The position numbers and the translations under genes were made by a program. A stretch of 51,847 nucleotides of DNA. Source: Saprospiraceae bacterium (GTDB lineage Bacteria > Bacteroidota > Bacteroidia > Chitinophagales > Saprospiraceae). The DNA is taken from contig JAHDBJ010000034.1 of assembly GCA_020630435.1 (NCBI GenBank), positions 1-51,847 on the forward strand, written 5' to 3'. The notes under the pieces are model-generated. The model saw only the letters and a program-made list of their open reading frames with translations. It searched no databases and was not told the DNA's origin. Of the stretch, positions 41,990 to 50,448 are shown one piece after another; position 1 is the stretch's first letter; every line of letters starts with the position of its first letter.

Positions 41990-42991
41990 TTAAAATTTAT
42001 ATCTTGCTAAAGGGGTTACTTCTTGTCCTATAAATTGTTTTTCCATATATTTAAAATAGCCTGTAACTGCAATCATAGCAGCATTATCAGTACAGTATTC
42101 AAATTTAGGGATATAAGTATTCCAACCTTCTGTTTTTCCCAGTTGATTTAAAGCTTCTCTTAATGCCGAATTAGCAGAAACTCCTCCTGCTATTGCAATT
42201 TCTGTAATACCTGTTTTTTGTGCTGCAAGTTTCAATTTTTTTATTAAAATAGCCACAATTGTTTTTTGGACAGAGGCGCAAATATCATTAAGATGTTCTG
42301 TTATAAAGTCAGGATGTTGTTTTAATTGTTTTTTTAAAAAGTAGAGAATTGATGTTTTGAGACCACTGAAACTAAATTCTAACTCACCAACTTTCGGTTC
42401 AGGAAATTCGAAGATAGCATTTCCTTGTTTTGCTAATTTATCAATAATAGGTCCGGCAGGATAGTCTAATCCTAGCATTTTGCCCGATTTATCAAAGGCT
42501 TCACCTGCGGCATCGTCGATTGTAGAACCAATGACTTCCATCTCTAAAGGTGCTTTAACCCGTACAATTTGAGTATGTCCACCAGAAACAGTCAAACATA
42601 AAAAAGGAAATTTTGGCTTTGGAGTTTCGGCAAAATGGGCTAAAACATGAGCTTGCATATGATTTACCTCAATCATAGGGATATTAAGACTTAAAGCAAA
42701 GGCCTTAGCAAAGGAAACGCCCACCATTAAAGAACCAATAAGTCCAGGCCCTCTTGTAAAGGCAATGGCTGAAATTTCTTCTTTTTGAATTCCTGCTTTT
42801 TTAATAGCTAAATCTACTACTGGAATAATATTGATTTGATGTGCTCTTGAAGCAACTTCAGGAACAACACCACCGTATAGTCGATGTGCTTCTTGATTGG
42901 CAATACAATTGCTTAATATCTCTCCATCTTTTAAGATGGCTGCTGAGGTATCATCACAGGATGATTCTATACCTAAAATAACTGTACTCAT
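41990..42991 (-). CDS. tsaD: tRNA N6-threonylcarbamoyladenosine transferase TsaD
   Basis: A 333-residue ASKHA-fold protein with GIESSCDDTS at the start, the metal-binding HMQAH motif in EVNHMQAHVLAHF, VSGGHTQIV and the nucleotide loop IAGGVSANSALR. TsaD transfers the threonylcarbamoyl group to A37 of ANN-decoding tRNAs with TsaB and TsaE, neither of which is nearby. First gene of a two-gene unit with nth; 185 bp separate it from the divergent bactofilin gene. Confidence 0.97.
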   Translation of the reverse strand: MSTVILGIESSCDDTSAAILKDGEILSNCIANQEAHRLYGGVVPEVASRAHQINIIPVVDLAIKKAGIQKEEISAIAFTRGPGLIGSLMVGVSFAKAFALSLNIPMIEVNHMQAHVLAHFAETPKPKFPFLCLTVSGGHTQIVRVKAPLEMEVIGSTIDDAAGEAFDKSGKMLGLDYPAGPIIDKLAKQGNAIFEFPEPKVGELEFSFSGLKTSILYFLKKQLKQHPDFITEHLNDICASVQKTIVAILIKKLKLAAQKTGITEIAIAGGVSANSALREALNQLGKTEGWNTYIPKFEYCTDNAAMIAVTGYFKYMEKQFIGQEVTPLARYKF

Positions 42992-43176
42992 AGGGCAAAT
43001 TTAATACTTCAAGCTTTATAATGAATAACAGAATTCTAAAAAATATCAAAAAAGTGGAATAATTTTAGTGTTACTATGTTAGAATAAAATTTTATTGAAG
43101 ACAATTAAATTATTATTATTTGTTTTTTTTGCCTATCTTTAAACAACTAAACATACACTATCCAAAATTATTTTAA

Positions 43177-43596
43177 ATGTTCGGAAAAAAGAAAACTAAC
43201 AACAATTTTCAAGAAGCGGAGGTAAAGTCTCAAAAAGTAACTTCTGCTTATAATCCTTCTTCAAACAACCAAACAACTGTCATTGCCAAAGACACTAAAA
43301 TTGAAGGAAAGCTTATATCTTCTCAAAGTATACGACTTGATGGCGAACTAGTTGGTAAACTTGAGTGTGATAAGAAACTCGTTCTAGGCAATTCTGGTGT
43401 AATTAATGGCGAAATTAATTGTAAAAGTGATAGTTCTATTGGTGGTTATGTAAAAGGAGACATTGTATCTGCTGAAACTTTACATTTGCTAAGTAGTGCT
43501 AGAATAGAAGGAAATATTACGGCTGCTAAGATTATAGTTGAATCTGGAGCAGGATATAAAGGACAGCTGAATATCGGTTCTTTTGAATCGAAATAA
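43177..43596 (+). CDS. Bactofilin (polymer-forming cytoskeletal protein)
   Basis: A 139-residue protein. A disordered N-terminus (about 1-32) precedes the bactofilin beta-helix (about 33-135), recognisable from TVIAKDTKIEGKLISSQSIRLDGELVG and the repeating six-residue turns, e.g. GEINCKSDSSIGGYVKGDI. Bactofilins polymerise without nucleotide and scaffold envelope proteins. Its TAA is directly adjacent to the stop of the convergent AstE-like gene with no spacer or hairpin. TATCTTTA at 43134-43141 resembles a Bacteroidota -7 element, but no -33 element was seen. Confidence 0.92.
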   Translation: MFGKKKTNNNFQEAEVKSQKVTSAYNPSSNNQTTVIAKDTKIEGKLISSQSIRLDGELVGKLECDKKLVLGNSGVINGEINCKSDSSIGGYVKGDIVSAETLHLLSSARIEGNITAAKIIVESGAGYKGQLNIGSFESK

Positions 43597-44565
43597 TTAA
43601 ATTCCAATATGAAATAGGGCATCTCCTTGGTTGACTAAGGGGAAGTGGTTAATGCAAAATACATAAGCATTAAAGGGGACTTTAATGTTTTCTTTGTCGT
43701 TGCCATAGGCATCACTAACATATCCAATAACCTGATCTTTTTCTACCTTCTGTCCATTTAAAACTAAAGGAACAAATATACCACCATTTGTAGCTCTTAG
43801 CCATTTCTTTTTAGTAAGATGTATAGATTCTTGATTGCCTGAAGGTTCAATTTTGGGGTGTTCGATGATATTGTAGTGGCTTAAAATATTTAATGTCCCT
43901 TCTATTCCTTCTTTTATAGCAAATTCATCAAAACGAAGACTTTCTCCTCCTTCATAAACAATGATAGGAATATCTAAATCAAAGGCTGCTTTTCTAAATG
44001 ATTTATCAATTAAACCTGATGAGAACCAAAACGGTGCGTTAAATAGTTGGGCTAACTTTTTGCTTTCAGGCATTTCATCACTATATCGAACCTGAGGAAA
44101 ATTATTCCGACGATCACCTCCTGTATGAAAATCAATACCAAAGTCAATATGCTGTACGATTTCTTGTATATGATGGTGGGCTATCCGTCCTGCAAGCGAA
44201 CCTTGTTTTGAACCAGGAAAGCTACGATTAACGTCTTTGCCACTGGTTACTTCTCTTGAAAAGTGAATAAAACCAAACACATTCAATAATGGGACAACTA
44301 TGATACAGCCACTTTTTACATTTTCAAAGTAATGATTTGAGATCATACGCTTCAAAATCTCTACACCATTGATTTCATCACCATGCAATCCTCCTTGTAA
44401 TAAAACAGTAGATCCTGGATTTTTACCATTAAAAACATAGACTGGAATCTCTATAAGTGTGCCTGTAGGAAGTTTGTCTATAGGAATATTAATACGTTTG
44501 TTTTTACCTGGTTCGATCTTAGTTCCATATATAGTTATCGTGTTTTTCTTTTTTGTATCTCGCAT
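43597..44565 (-). CDS. Succinylglutamate desuccinylase/aspartoacylase family protein
   Basis: A 322-residue M14-type zinc hydrolase. Zinc ligands are in GGLHGDEINGVEIL (H and E) and the His of GIDFHTGG. The substrate loop VNRSFPGS and the likely catalytic Glu in VYEGGESLRF are present. The C-terminal 85 residues form a beta-barrel (GGIFVPLVLNGQKVEKDQVIGYV), as in AstE/AspA-like proteins. It overlaps the rimK gene by 31 bp. In many genomes the two families are neighbours, so it may remove or process what RimK adds; that is inference. Last gene of the minus-strand run from 49496. Confidence 0.9.
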   Translation of the reverse strand: MRDTKKKNTITIYGTKIEPGKNKRINIPIDKLPTGTLIEIPVYVFNGKNPGSTVLLQGGLHGDEINGVEILKRMISNHYFENVKSGCIIVVPLLNVFGFIHFSREVTSGKDVNRSFPGSKQGSLAGRIAHHHIQEIVQHIDFGIDFHTGGDRRNNFPQVRYSDEMPESKKLAQLFNAPFWFSSGLIDKSFRKAAFDLDIPIIVYEGGESLRFDEFAIKEGIEGTLNILSHYNIIEHPKIEPSGNQESIHLTKKKWLRATNGGIFVPLVLNGQKVEKDQVIGYVSDAYGNDKENIKVPFNAYVFCINHFPLVNQGDALFHIGI

Positions 44566-45434
44566 TTTCTTTCAATTAACTTTATAATACTCTCCGCTAT
44601 ATTAATACCAGTATAATGTTCTATTCCTTTTAGCCCTGGAGAGGAATTGACTTCAATAATTAATGGACCTTTTTTAGAGCGGATAATATCTACTCCTGCT
44701 ACATCTAGATTGAGGTATTGACAGGCTTTTATCGCCATTTTTTTTTCTTGTTTACTCAAGACTGCTGGAACGCCTGTTCCGCCTCTATGAATATTAGAAC
44801 GAAAATCGCCTTCAGCACCAATTCTTTTCATGGTAGCAATAATTTGACCACCTACCACAAATACTCTAATGTCTTCTCCATTAGATTCTTTTATATATTC
44901 TTGAATGAGAATACTGGCATTCATTTTATAAAAAGTATCAATAATTGATTTAGCAGATTGACGAGTTTCTGCTAGTATAACACCAAGACCTTGTGTACCT
45001 TCTTGGAGTTTAATGATGACAGGCGTTCCTCCAAGTAGACTGATTTGCTCATCTATATTTTCAGGATTAATGGCAAAAACGGTATTGGGAATTGGTAGTT
45101 TTTTACGATTTAAAATTTGTAGAGTTCTTACTTTATTTTGAGCTCGCAGTATTCCAAGTGAACGGGCAGTACTATACACATTATTCATTTCAAATTCCTT
45201 GACGATTGCTGCTCCGTGTCTTCCTACAAGTGTCCCAATACGAGGAATGATAGCATCAACTGCGTCAATAATATTTTGTTCTTGAAAAATAATCTCTCGC
45301 TTCCCTTCACCAATTTTGATAGAGCATTTGGTATGATTGACAAGGTGCATTTCATGCCCTCTTTTTTGACCTTCATCTAATATACGAATAGTAGAGTATA
45401 GTTTATTGCTAGTAGAAAGAACATAGATTTTCAT
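44535..45434 (-). CDS. rimK: RimK family ATP-grasp alpha-L-glutamate ligase
   Basis: With the ATG at 45434 the protein is 299 residues and begins KIYVLSTSNKLYSTIRILDEG, the usual RimK start; a TTG at 45488 is rejected. The ATP-grasp core has IIKLQEGTQGLGV, ILIQEYIKESNGEDIRVFVVGG (overlapping blocks), RRGGTGVPA-like IHRGGTGVPAVLS and the metal triad region LIIEVNSSPGLKG. E. coli RimK adds glutamates to ribosomal protein S6; related enzymes modify other substrates. It lies 40 bp after mutS2 and overlaps the AstE-like gene. Confidence 0.92.
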   Translation of the reverse strand: MKIYVLSTSNKLYSTIRILDEGQKRGHEMHLVNHTKCSIKIGEGKREIIFQEQNIIDAVDAIIPRIGTLVGRHGAAIVKEFEMNNVYSTARSLGILRAQNKVRTLQILNRKKLPIPNTVFAINPENIDEQISLLGGTPVIIKLQEGTQGLGVILAETRQSAKSIIDTFYKMNASILIQEYIKESNGEDIRVFVVGGQIIATMKRIGAEGDFRSNIHRGGTGVPAVLSKQEKKMAIKACQYLNLDVAGVDIIRSKKGPLIIEVNSSPGLKGIEHYTGINIAESIIKLIERKCEIQKRKTR

Positions 45435-45474
45435 TAGTAGGGTATAAATAAAGTAATAAGTTCCATAGTAATGA

Positions 45475-47871
45475 CTACAAAATATCAACTAAAGTCACAC
45501 CATCGCCCCCATATTCATCTTCTGGATGCCGAATATCAAACTTTACATCGTATTCTTTCAACTTTATTTTTACAGCATTTCGTAGCACACCATTTCCTTT
45601 ACCATGAATGATTCGAAGCGATGCTGCGCTAGAGAGTAAGGCCTCATCGATAAAAACTTCTATAGTTTTTAAGGCTTCTTCTCGTCGCATTCCTCTTAGA
45701 TCCAGTTTTGAATCAAATTTAGCATTATTTTCTAGAGTATTGATCTTGATGCTTTTTTGACGTTTGATTTCTAATGGTTCATTGGCGTGTTCTAAATCTC
45801 TTAGTTTGACTTGCATCCGCATCTCACCCATAAGAATAGTTGCTGATTTTTTATTGATGCTCTCTACTTTGCCTGTAGTTCCACCAGTTTTGAGCTTTAC
45901 ATAGTCACCCACAGTAATTTCACCTTTTTTGATACTTAATTTACTCGTTTTTTTATAATAAACAGCTTCATTAAGTTGGTTTACTTCTACACTTAATTGC
46001 TTGCGGTCTTGACGAGCTTGGGCAGCTAGTTCTTTGGCTTTTTCTAGATTTTTTTCCTCTTTTATTTCTCGGACTAGTTTTTCATATTTTTTATTCTCTT
46101 GGGCAACTTGTTGTAGTGCTTGTTGTTTAGCTTCTAACTTTAGTTTTTTACGTTTAAACTCATAATCTTTCTCCATGACCTCGTAAGACTTTATGAGTTT
46201 ATCCAGTTGCTTTTCCTTATTTTCAAGGGTTTGAATTTTTTCTTCTAGTTCTTGTTTCTCTCGTTGTAAATCTACGAGTAATTGGTCAACGGCTTTTTCA
46301 TTTTTGCCTGTTTTATGTCGAGCATATTTTAGGATTTTAGAACTTAAGCCACTTTTTTGGGCAATTTCATAAGCATAAGAACTACCAGGGCGACCAACTT
46401 TTAACTCGTAGGTAGGAGAGAGGTTATCCTTATCAAAAGTCATAGAGCCATTGATAATACCTCTAGTCTTAAAAGCAAATACTTTTAGATTAGAGTAATG
46501 CGTAGTAATTACACCATAAATCTTTTTGAAGCTAAGTTCTCTAAGAATGGATTCAGCGATGGCACCGCCAATTTTAGGATCAGTCCCTGAACCAAATTCA
46601 TCAATTAGTACCAATGTTTTTTCATTAGCCTTATCCACAAATTGCTTCATGTTTTGAAGATGAGAACTATAGGTACTTAAGTCATCTTCTAGCGATTGTT
46701 GATCTCCAATATCGGCAAATATTTTTTCAAAAAGCCCCATTTCTGAGGTAGCTTCGACGGGTACTAGCATTCCTGCTTGGAGCATCATTTGCAGTAAACC
46801 AACGGATTTTAAGGTGATAGATTTTCCTCCTGCATTGGGACCACTCAAGACTAGGACACGATTATTATGGTGAAAAGTCAAATTGAAGGGAACTGTTTTT
46901 TTTCCTTCTTTTTTATTTTTTAAAAATAATAATGGATGAAAACCATTTTCAACATTGAAACAAGGAATAGGTTTCACTACGGGCATCTCTGCATTGAGTT
47001 TTATGGCAAGTTGTGCTTTTGCTTGGATGACATCGAAGCGGATCATTAAGAGTAAGTATTCTTCCAAATATAAGCAATAAGGACGAAGTGTAGTACTTAG
47101 TGCTTTTAGAATCCGATAAATCTCTCGTTTGTATTCATTTTCTAAATTGAAAATATCATTATTAATGTCAATAATACCCTCGGGTTCAATAAAGACCGTT
47201 CTACCTGTAGCGGACTCATCGTGTATGATACCTCTGATTTTGCGTTTATATTCGGCGGGGACACTTAATACTCGACGACCATTTCTAAAACTCTCAACGT
47301 TATCTGTTAGCCATCCTTTAGACCGATAGTGTGTGATTATACTCCTAAATTGTCGGTCTAATTCTCGTTCTTTTGATTGTTTTTGTTTGAAAATTTTTAA
47401 TAAATCAGGAGATGCATCAGGTTTAATATTGCCTTCTTCGTCTATCACTTTTTCAATAGTTGAAATCAATTCAGGATCGAAAACAACATCACGAATAATA
47501 TCGTGTAAGGAAGGATAAGTTTCTTTTCGACTGCTATTTTTAAAAAACTTAAAGATTGCTTGAATAGAAATCAATATATTATTGATGCGTTGTAAACCTT
47601 CAATAGGAAGCACATAATCCTCAATAGACAGCATTTTTAAATCTTCTCGAATCTCCTCATATGCTTGTAATGGAAAGTGATCTTTTTCAGTAATACTGAG
47701 TTTATATTCTTTGACTTCCTGTAAGATTGAATCTAGTATAGGCTTAGATGAATGAAAAGGTAATGCTTGAATAGCTTCTTTACCCAATTCACCTAAACAT
47801 TCTTTCATCAAGAGATGGAGAATCTTATCAAATTCTAATTTTTCGTATATATCTTTTGGCTGAAAAAGCAT
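45475..47871 (-). CDS. mutS2: MutS2 family endonuclease/ATPase
   Basis: A 798-residue MutS2. It has a helical core domain, then the ATPase with Walker A GPNAGGKS (K350 by position), TSEMGLFEKIFADIGDQQS and VLIDEFGSGTDP. A long coiled-coil insertion follows (about 510-620, Glu/Lys/Gln-rich), then a KOW-like strand region (GDYVKLKTGGTTGKV) and the C-terminal Smr nuclease domain (LDLRGMRREEAL, IIHGKGNGVLR; about 718-798). MutS2 suppresses recombination or rescues collided ribosomes. It lacks the MutS mismatch-recognition domain, as expected. Part of the minus-strand run between the esterase and rimK genes. Confidence 0.96.
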   Translation of the reverse strand: MLFQPKDIYEKLEFDKILHLLMKECLGELGKEAIQALPFHSSKPILDSILQEVKEYKLSITEKDHFPLQAYEEIREDLKMLSIEDYVLPIEGLQRINNILISIQAIFKFFKNSSRKETYPSLHDIIRDVVFDPELISTIEKVIDEEGNIKPDASPDLLKIFKQKQSKERELDRQFRSIITHYRSKGWLTDNVESFRNGRRVLSVPAEYKRKIRGIIHDESATGRTVFIEPEGIIDINNDIFNLENEYKREIYRILKALSTTLRPYCLYLEEYLLLMIRFDVIQAKAQLAIKLNAEMPVVKPIPCFNVENGFHPLLFLKNKKEGKKTVPFNLTFHHNNRVLVLSGPNAGGKSITLKSVGLLQMMLQAGMLVPVEATSEMGLFEKIFADIGDQQSLEDDLSTYSSHLQNMKQFVDKANEKTLVLIDEFGSGTDPKIGGAIAESILRELSFKKIYGVITTHYSNLKVFAFKTRGIINGSMTFDKDNLSPTYELKVGRPGSSYAYEIAQKSGLSSKILKYARHKTGKNEKAVDQLLVDLQREKQELEEKIQTLENKEKQLDKLIKSYEVMEKDYEFKRKKLKLEAKQQALQQVAQENKKYEKLVREIKEEKNLEKAKELAAQARQDRKQLSVEVNQLNEAVYYKKTSKLSIKKGEITVGDYVKLKTGGTTGKVESINKKSATILMGEMRMQVKLRDLEHANEPLEIKRQKSIKINTLENNAKFDSKLDLRGMRREEALKTIEVFIDEALLSSAASLRIIHGKGNGVLRNAVKIKLKEYDVKFDIRHPEDEYGGDGVTLVDIL

Positions 47872-47946
47872 GATTTTTTTTGATACTTGTTGAGATAGTT
47901 TTTAAATACAACCATTACTACAACAAAAAGAGAGAAAAAGAGTTCC

Positions 47947-48678
47947 TTAGAAACGAGTTTCTAGGTAATAGGGGAGCATTGCTCTCCATGTAGGCCAATC
48001 ATGCCCCATATCTGGTCCCCATACATCCAATTCATGAGGAATACCTTTTGAATGGAGTAAGGCAGAAAAACGCTGAGACGCTTCTGGTGTTTCATAGCTT
48101 CCAGAACCTGTTAAGATATGAATGTGTTTACTATTTTGAATTAAGGGAAGATATTTATTATCATTCAAATTCGGGAGATAATGTTCTGGGGAGTTAAAAT
48201 AAACATCATCATCATAATACCCTTTAGTATAAGTGCTTAAGTTATAATTGCCACTCATGGCTATTGTTCCGCTTATAAGATCGGGACGTTTGAAAAATAA
48301 ATTAGCAGCGTGTAAAGCACCTAAAGAAGCTCCTGAAGTATAGATTGGCGTCTCATCACTGGTTGAGCGTTTGATATGAGGAATGACTTCATTGTATACA
48401 TAATCGTTAAACTGTTGATGACGAATAGCTTTATGTTTAGGGTGCATATCGCTGTTTAACCAGCTTTCAGAGTTAATGCTATTGATAGAGAATACTTTTA
48501 CTTTGCCTTCATTAATATATTTTTCTATGGATTTAATGAGCAAGAAACGTTCATATTCTAAATAGTCAGCTGCTGCGGTGGGTAAAAGCAATAATGCAAA
48601 ACCATGATGCCCATAGGTTACGATTTCCATATGTTTATTTAAGGCAGGACTATGCCATCCAAAAAGTTCTCTATTCAT
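47947..48678 (-). CDS. Putative esterase (alpha/beta hydrolase, esterase D-like)
   Basis: A 243-residue alpha/beta hydrolase of the putative esterase family. The nucleophile elbow is GASLGALHA (about 123-131), the acid is probably in HILTGSGSYETPE, and the catalytic His is in MGHDWPTW near the C-terminus. The opening ELFGWHSPALNKHMEIVTYGHHG is typical of Bacteroidota 'esterase family' proteins without a signal peptide. Substrate unknown. It precedes mutS2 by 75 bp on the same strand. Confidence 0.86.
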   Translation of the reverse strand: MNRELFGWHSPALNKHMEIVTYGHHGFALLLLPTAAADYLEYERFLLIKSIEKYINEGKVKVFSINSINSESWLNSDMHPKHKAIRHQQFNDYVYNEVIPHIKRSTSDETPIYTSGASLGALHAANLFFKRPDLISGTIAMSGNYNLSTYTKGYYDDDVYFNSPEHYLPNLNDNKYLPLIQNSKHIHILTGSGSYETPEASQRFSALLHSKGIPHELDVWGPDMGHDWPTWRAMLPYYLETRF

Positions 48679-48737
48679 TTTGTTTTATTTTTTATGGTTA
48701 AAGCCAGAATTGCCTTGGCTAAAATTGAACCGCAAAA

Positions 48738-49496
48738 TTACCAAAACTTAGGAATCAAGGCATTAGTTTTTTGAATATATTTTTGATAATTTTTATTTTG
48801 CTTATACTTTTCTTCTAACATAGGCACACCAGAGACATTATTTAAGAGCCAAGTAATGACAATAGGGCTTAATATAGTAATATACCATTTTCCGTAAGGG
48901 AGACAAAAAATGAAAATACCCCACCATACTAGTATCTCTCCAAAATAATTAGGATGTCTTGAATAAGCCCATAAACCTGTCTGCATGATTTTACCTTTAT
49001 TTTTAGATTTTTGTTTGAACTGGTAGAGCTGGAAATCTGCAATACTTTCCCATAGGAAACCAATTAACCAAAGCAGAGCTCCGCCATATTGCCAGAGTTG
49101 TATAGGGATAAAGGTATTGTCAATTTGTAGTAAAGGGAAGGAGATAATCCACATCATAAACCCTTGAAGCATGAAGACTTGTAGATAAGAGCGAATATAA
49201 AAATACTTTCCCCAATCTTTTCTCCATTGCGCATACCGCCAATCTTCTCCTTTATTATTATTTCTTAAAAATAGATATATCGCTAATCTTAACCCCCAGA
49301 TTGTCACAAATATAGTAGAAGTGATTCCAAATGGGAATTTGTATAGAATGAAGATAATCCAAGCATTTATTGTGAAGCCTAACCCCCAAAAAACATCTAC
49401 AATAGAGTTATCTTTTTTTACAATGGCTATTAAAAATATTATGCTCATCATTATAAAAATGATGAAGGCACTTGTTATATAAGTGGTCGAAAGCAT
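48738..49496 (-). CDS. DUF1295 family membrane protein (steroid 5-alpha reductase-like)
   Basis: A 252-residue integral membrane protein with about six to seven helices. It has FWGLGFTINAW in the first half and the family signature SRHPNYFGEILVWWG (about 185-199), which in related reductases and methyltransferases binds NADPH or SAM. The C-terminal LEEKYKQNKNYQKYIQKTNALIP motif is also typical. Reaction unknown. It is the first gene of the minus-strand run that continues with the esterase, mutS2, rimK and AstE-like genes. Confidence 0.88.
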   Translation of the reverse strand: MLSTTYITSAFIIFIMMSIIFLIAIVKKDNSIVDVFWGLGFTINAWIIFILYKFPFGITSTIFVTIWGLRLAIYLFLRNNNKGEDWRYAQWRKDWGKYFYIRSYLQVFMLQGFMMWIISFPLLQIDNTFIPIQLWQYGGALLWLIGFLWESIADFQLYQFKQKSKNKGKIMQTGLWAYSRHPNYFGEILVWWGIFIFCLPYGKWYITILSPIVITWLLNNVSGVPMLEEKYKQNKNYQKYIQKTNALIPKFW

Positions 49497-49630
49497 CTAG
49501 TGTATATTTTAGTATTAAATTTTACTCATTTAAAATTTTCTTAGCAGGATTATTATTAATTTAAAAGTCACAAATTACGTTATTGGTGATTGTTTTTGCT
49601 TGGAATCTCTAACACTTTGCTAGTAAATAT

Positions 49631-49661
49631 TTTGATTCACTAACTATATAAGATTGCTTTA
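49631..49661 (+). promoter_or_regulatory. Candidate Bacteroidota-type promoter
   Basis: TTTG (49631-49634), then exactly 19 bp, then TTGCTTTA (49654-49661), compared with the consensus TTTG-N19-TAnnTTTG. The -33 element and spacing match exactly, the -7 element only partly. It would place the start of transcription about 40 bp before the ATG at 49709. An imperfect 18-bp palindrome (49669-49686) follows in the leader. Confidence 0.35.
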
Positions 49662-49708
49662 ACCCCCAATTATACAATTGTGTAATCTTACTTTAAACTT
49701 ACAAGAAA

Positions 49709-50362
49709 ATGCGAAAATTATTTATCATTTCAATTGCTTTATTTTTATCGTTTCAATTATTAGCTATAGACAGAGTCACAAAACAAGGGGATAAAGTTGA
49801 AGGTTACATAATTACAATTGATAATATTAAAAAAGAAGGCTTAATCAAGTTAGGAGATTGGGCAGAAAATGAGGTAAAAGTGCAGTTCTATGAAGGAAAT
49901 AAAAAAACTGTTTTTAAGCCAAATGAATTATCTGAATATGGTTTTGAAATTACAGAAATTAATGAACAAGGGAACAAGGCAAAACGTTGGGTTCGATTTT
50001 ATCAAAAAACCGTTGATAGAGCACCAATGTTATTTGCTTCAAAAACGGTAATGATGGAAAGAGAAGTAGAGGGAGATTTGAATTTATATACATATTACAT
50101 CGCTAAGCGAGATAATGTTTCTCAACCGTTCGAATATTACTTTTACATAGAAACAAAAGATGGAAGATTTTTAAAAATAGATAAGAAAAATTATAAGACG
50201 GTTGCTAAACAGCTATTTGAAGATTATAGTGGATTAGTACAACTGGTAGGAAAGAAGGGATTTTTATATGGAAATTTGGATAGAATGATTAATGACTATA
50301 ATTATTGGGTAGTTAATCAACACAATAGTAATGAGTATAGGATAGCATTGAAGAATAATTAG
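49709..50362 (+). CDS. Secreted hypothetical protein
   Basis: A 217-residue protein with a signal peptide (MRKLFIISIALFLSFQLLAI) and no further membrane segment. The mature part begins DRVTKQGDKVEGYIITIDN, which resembles the start of Bacteroidota periplasmic proteins of unknown function, followed by mixed alpha/beta sequence rich in Lys, Glu and Tyr. I recognise no domain. It is monocistronic, with a candidate promoter upstream and a clear terminator downstream. Confidence 0.8.
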   Translation: MRKLFIISIALFLSFQLLAIDRVTKQGDKVEGYIITIDNIKKEGLIKLGDWAENEVKVQFYEGNKKTVFKPNELSEYGFEITEINEQGNKAKRWVRFYQKTVDRAPMLFASKTVMMEREVEGDLNLYTYYIAKRDNVSQPFEYYFYIETKDGRFLKIDKKNYKTVAKQLFEDYSGLVQLVGKKGFLYGNLDRMINDYNYWVVNQHNSNEYRIALKNN

Positions 50363-50404
50363 TATCCCTTTAAGTAAGGCTATAATAGGTTTGTTATTTT
50401 ATAG

Positions 50405-50437
50405 GCACAGACACTTTTTCAAGGTCTGTGCTTTTTT
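50405..50437 (+). terminator. Intrinsic terminator
   Basis: GCACAGAC (50405-50412) pairs with GTCTGTGC (50424-50431) around an 11-nt loop and is followed by six T. It ends the secreted hypothetical gene 43 bp after its stop and just before the convergent pyrC stop. Confidence 0.88.
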
Positions 50438-50448
50438 GTTTATCTCTT

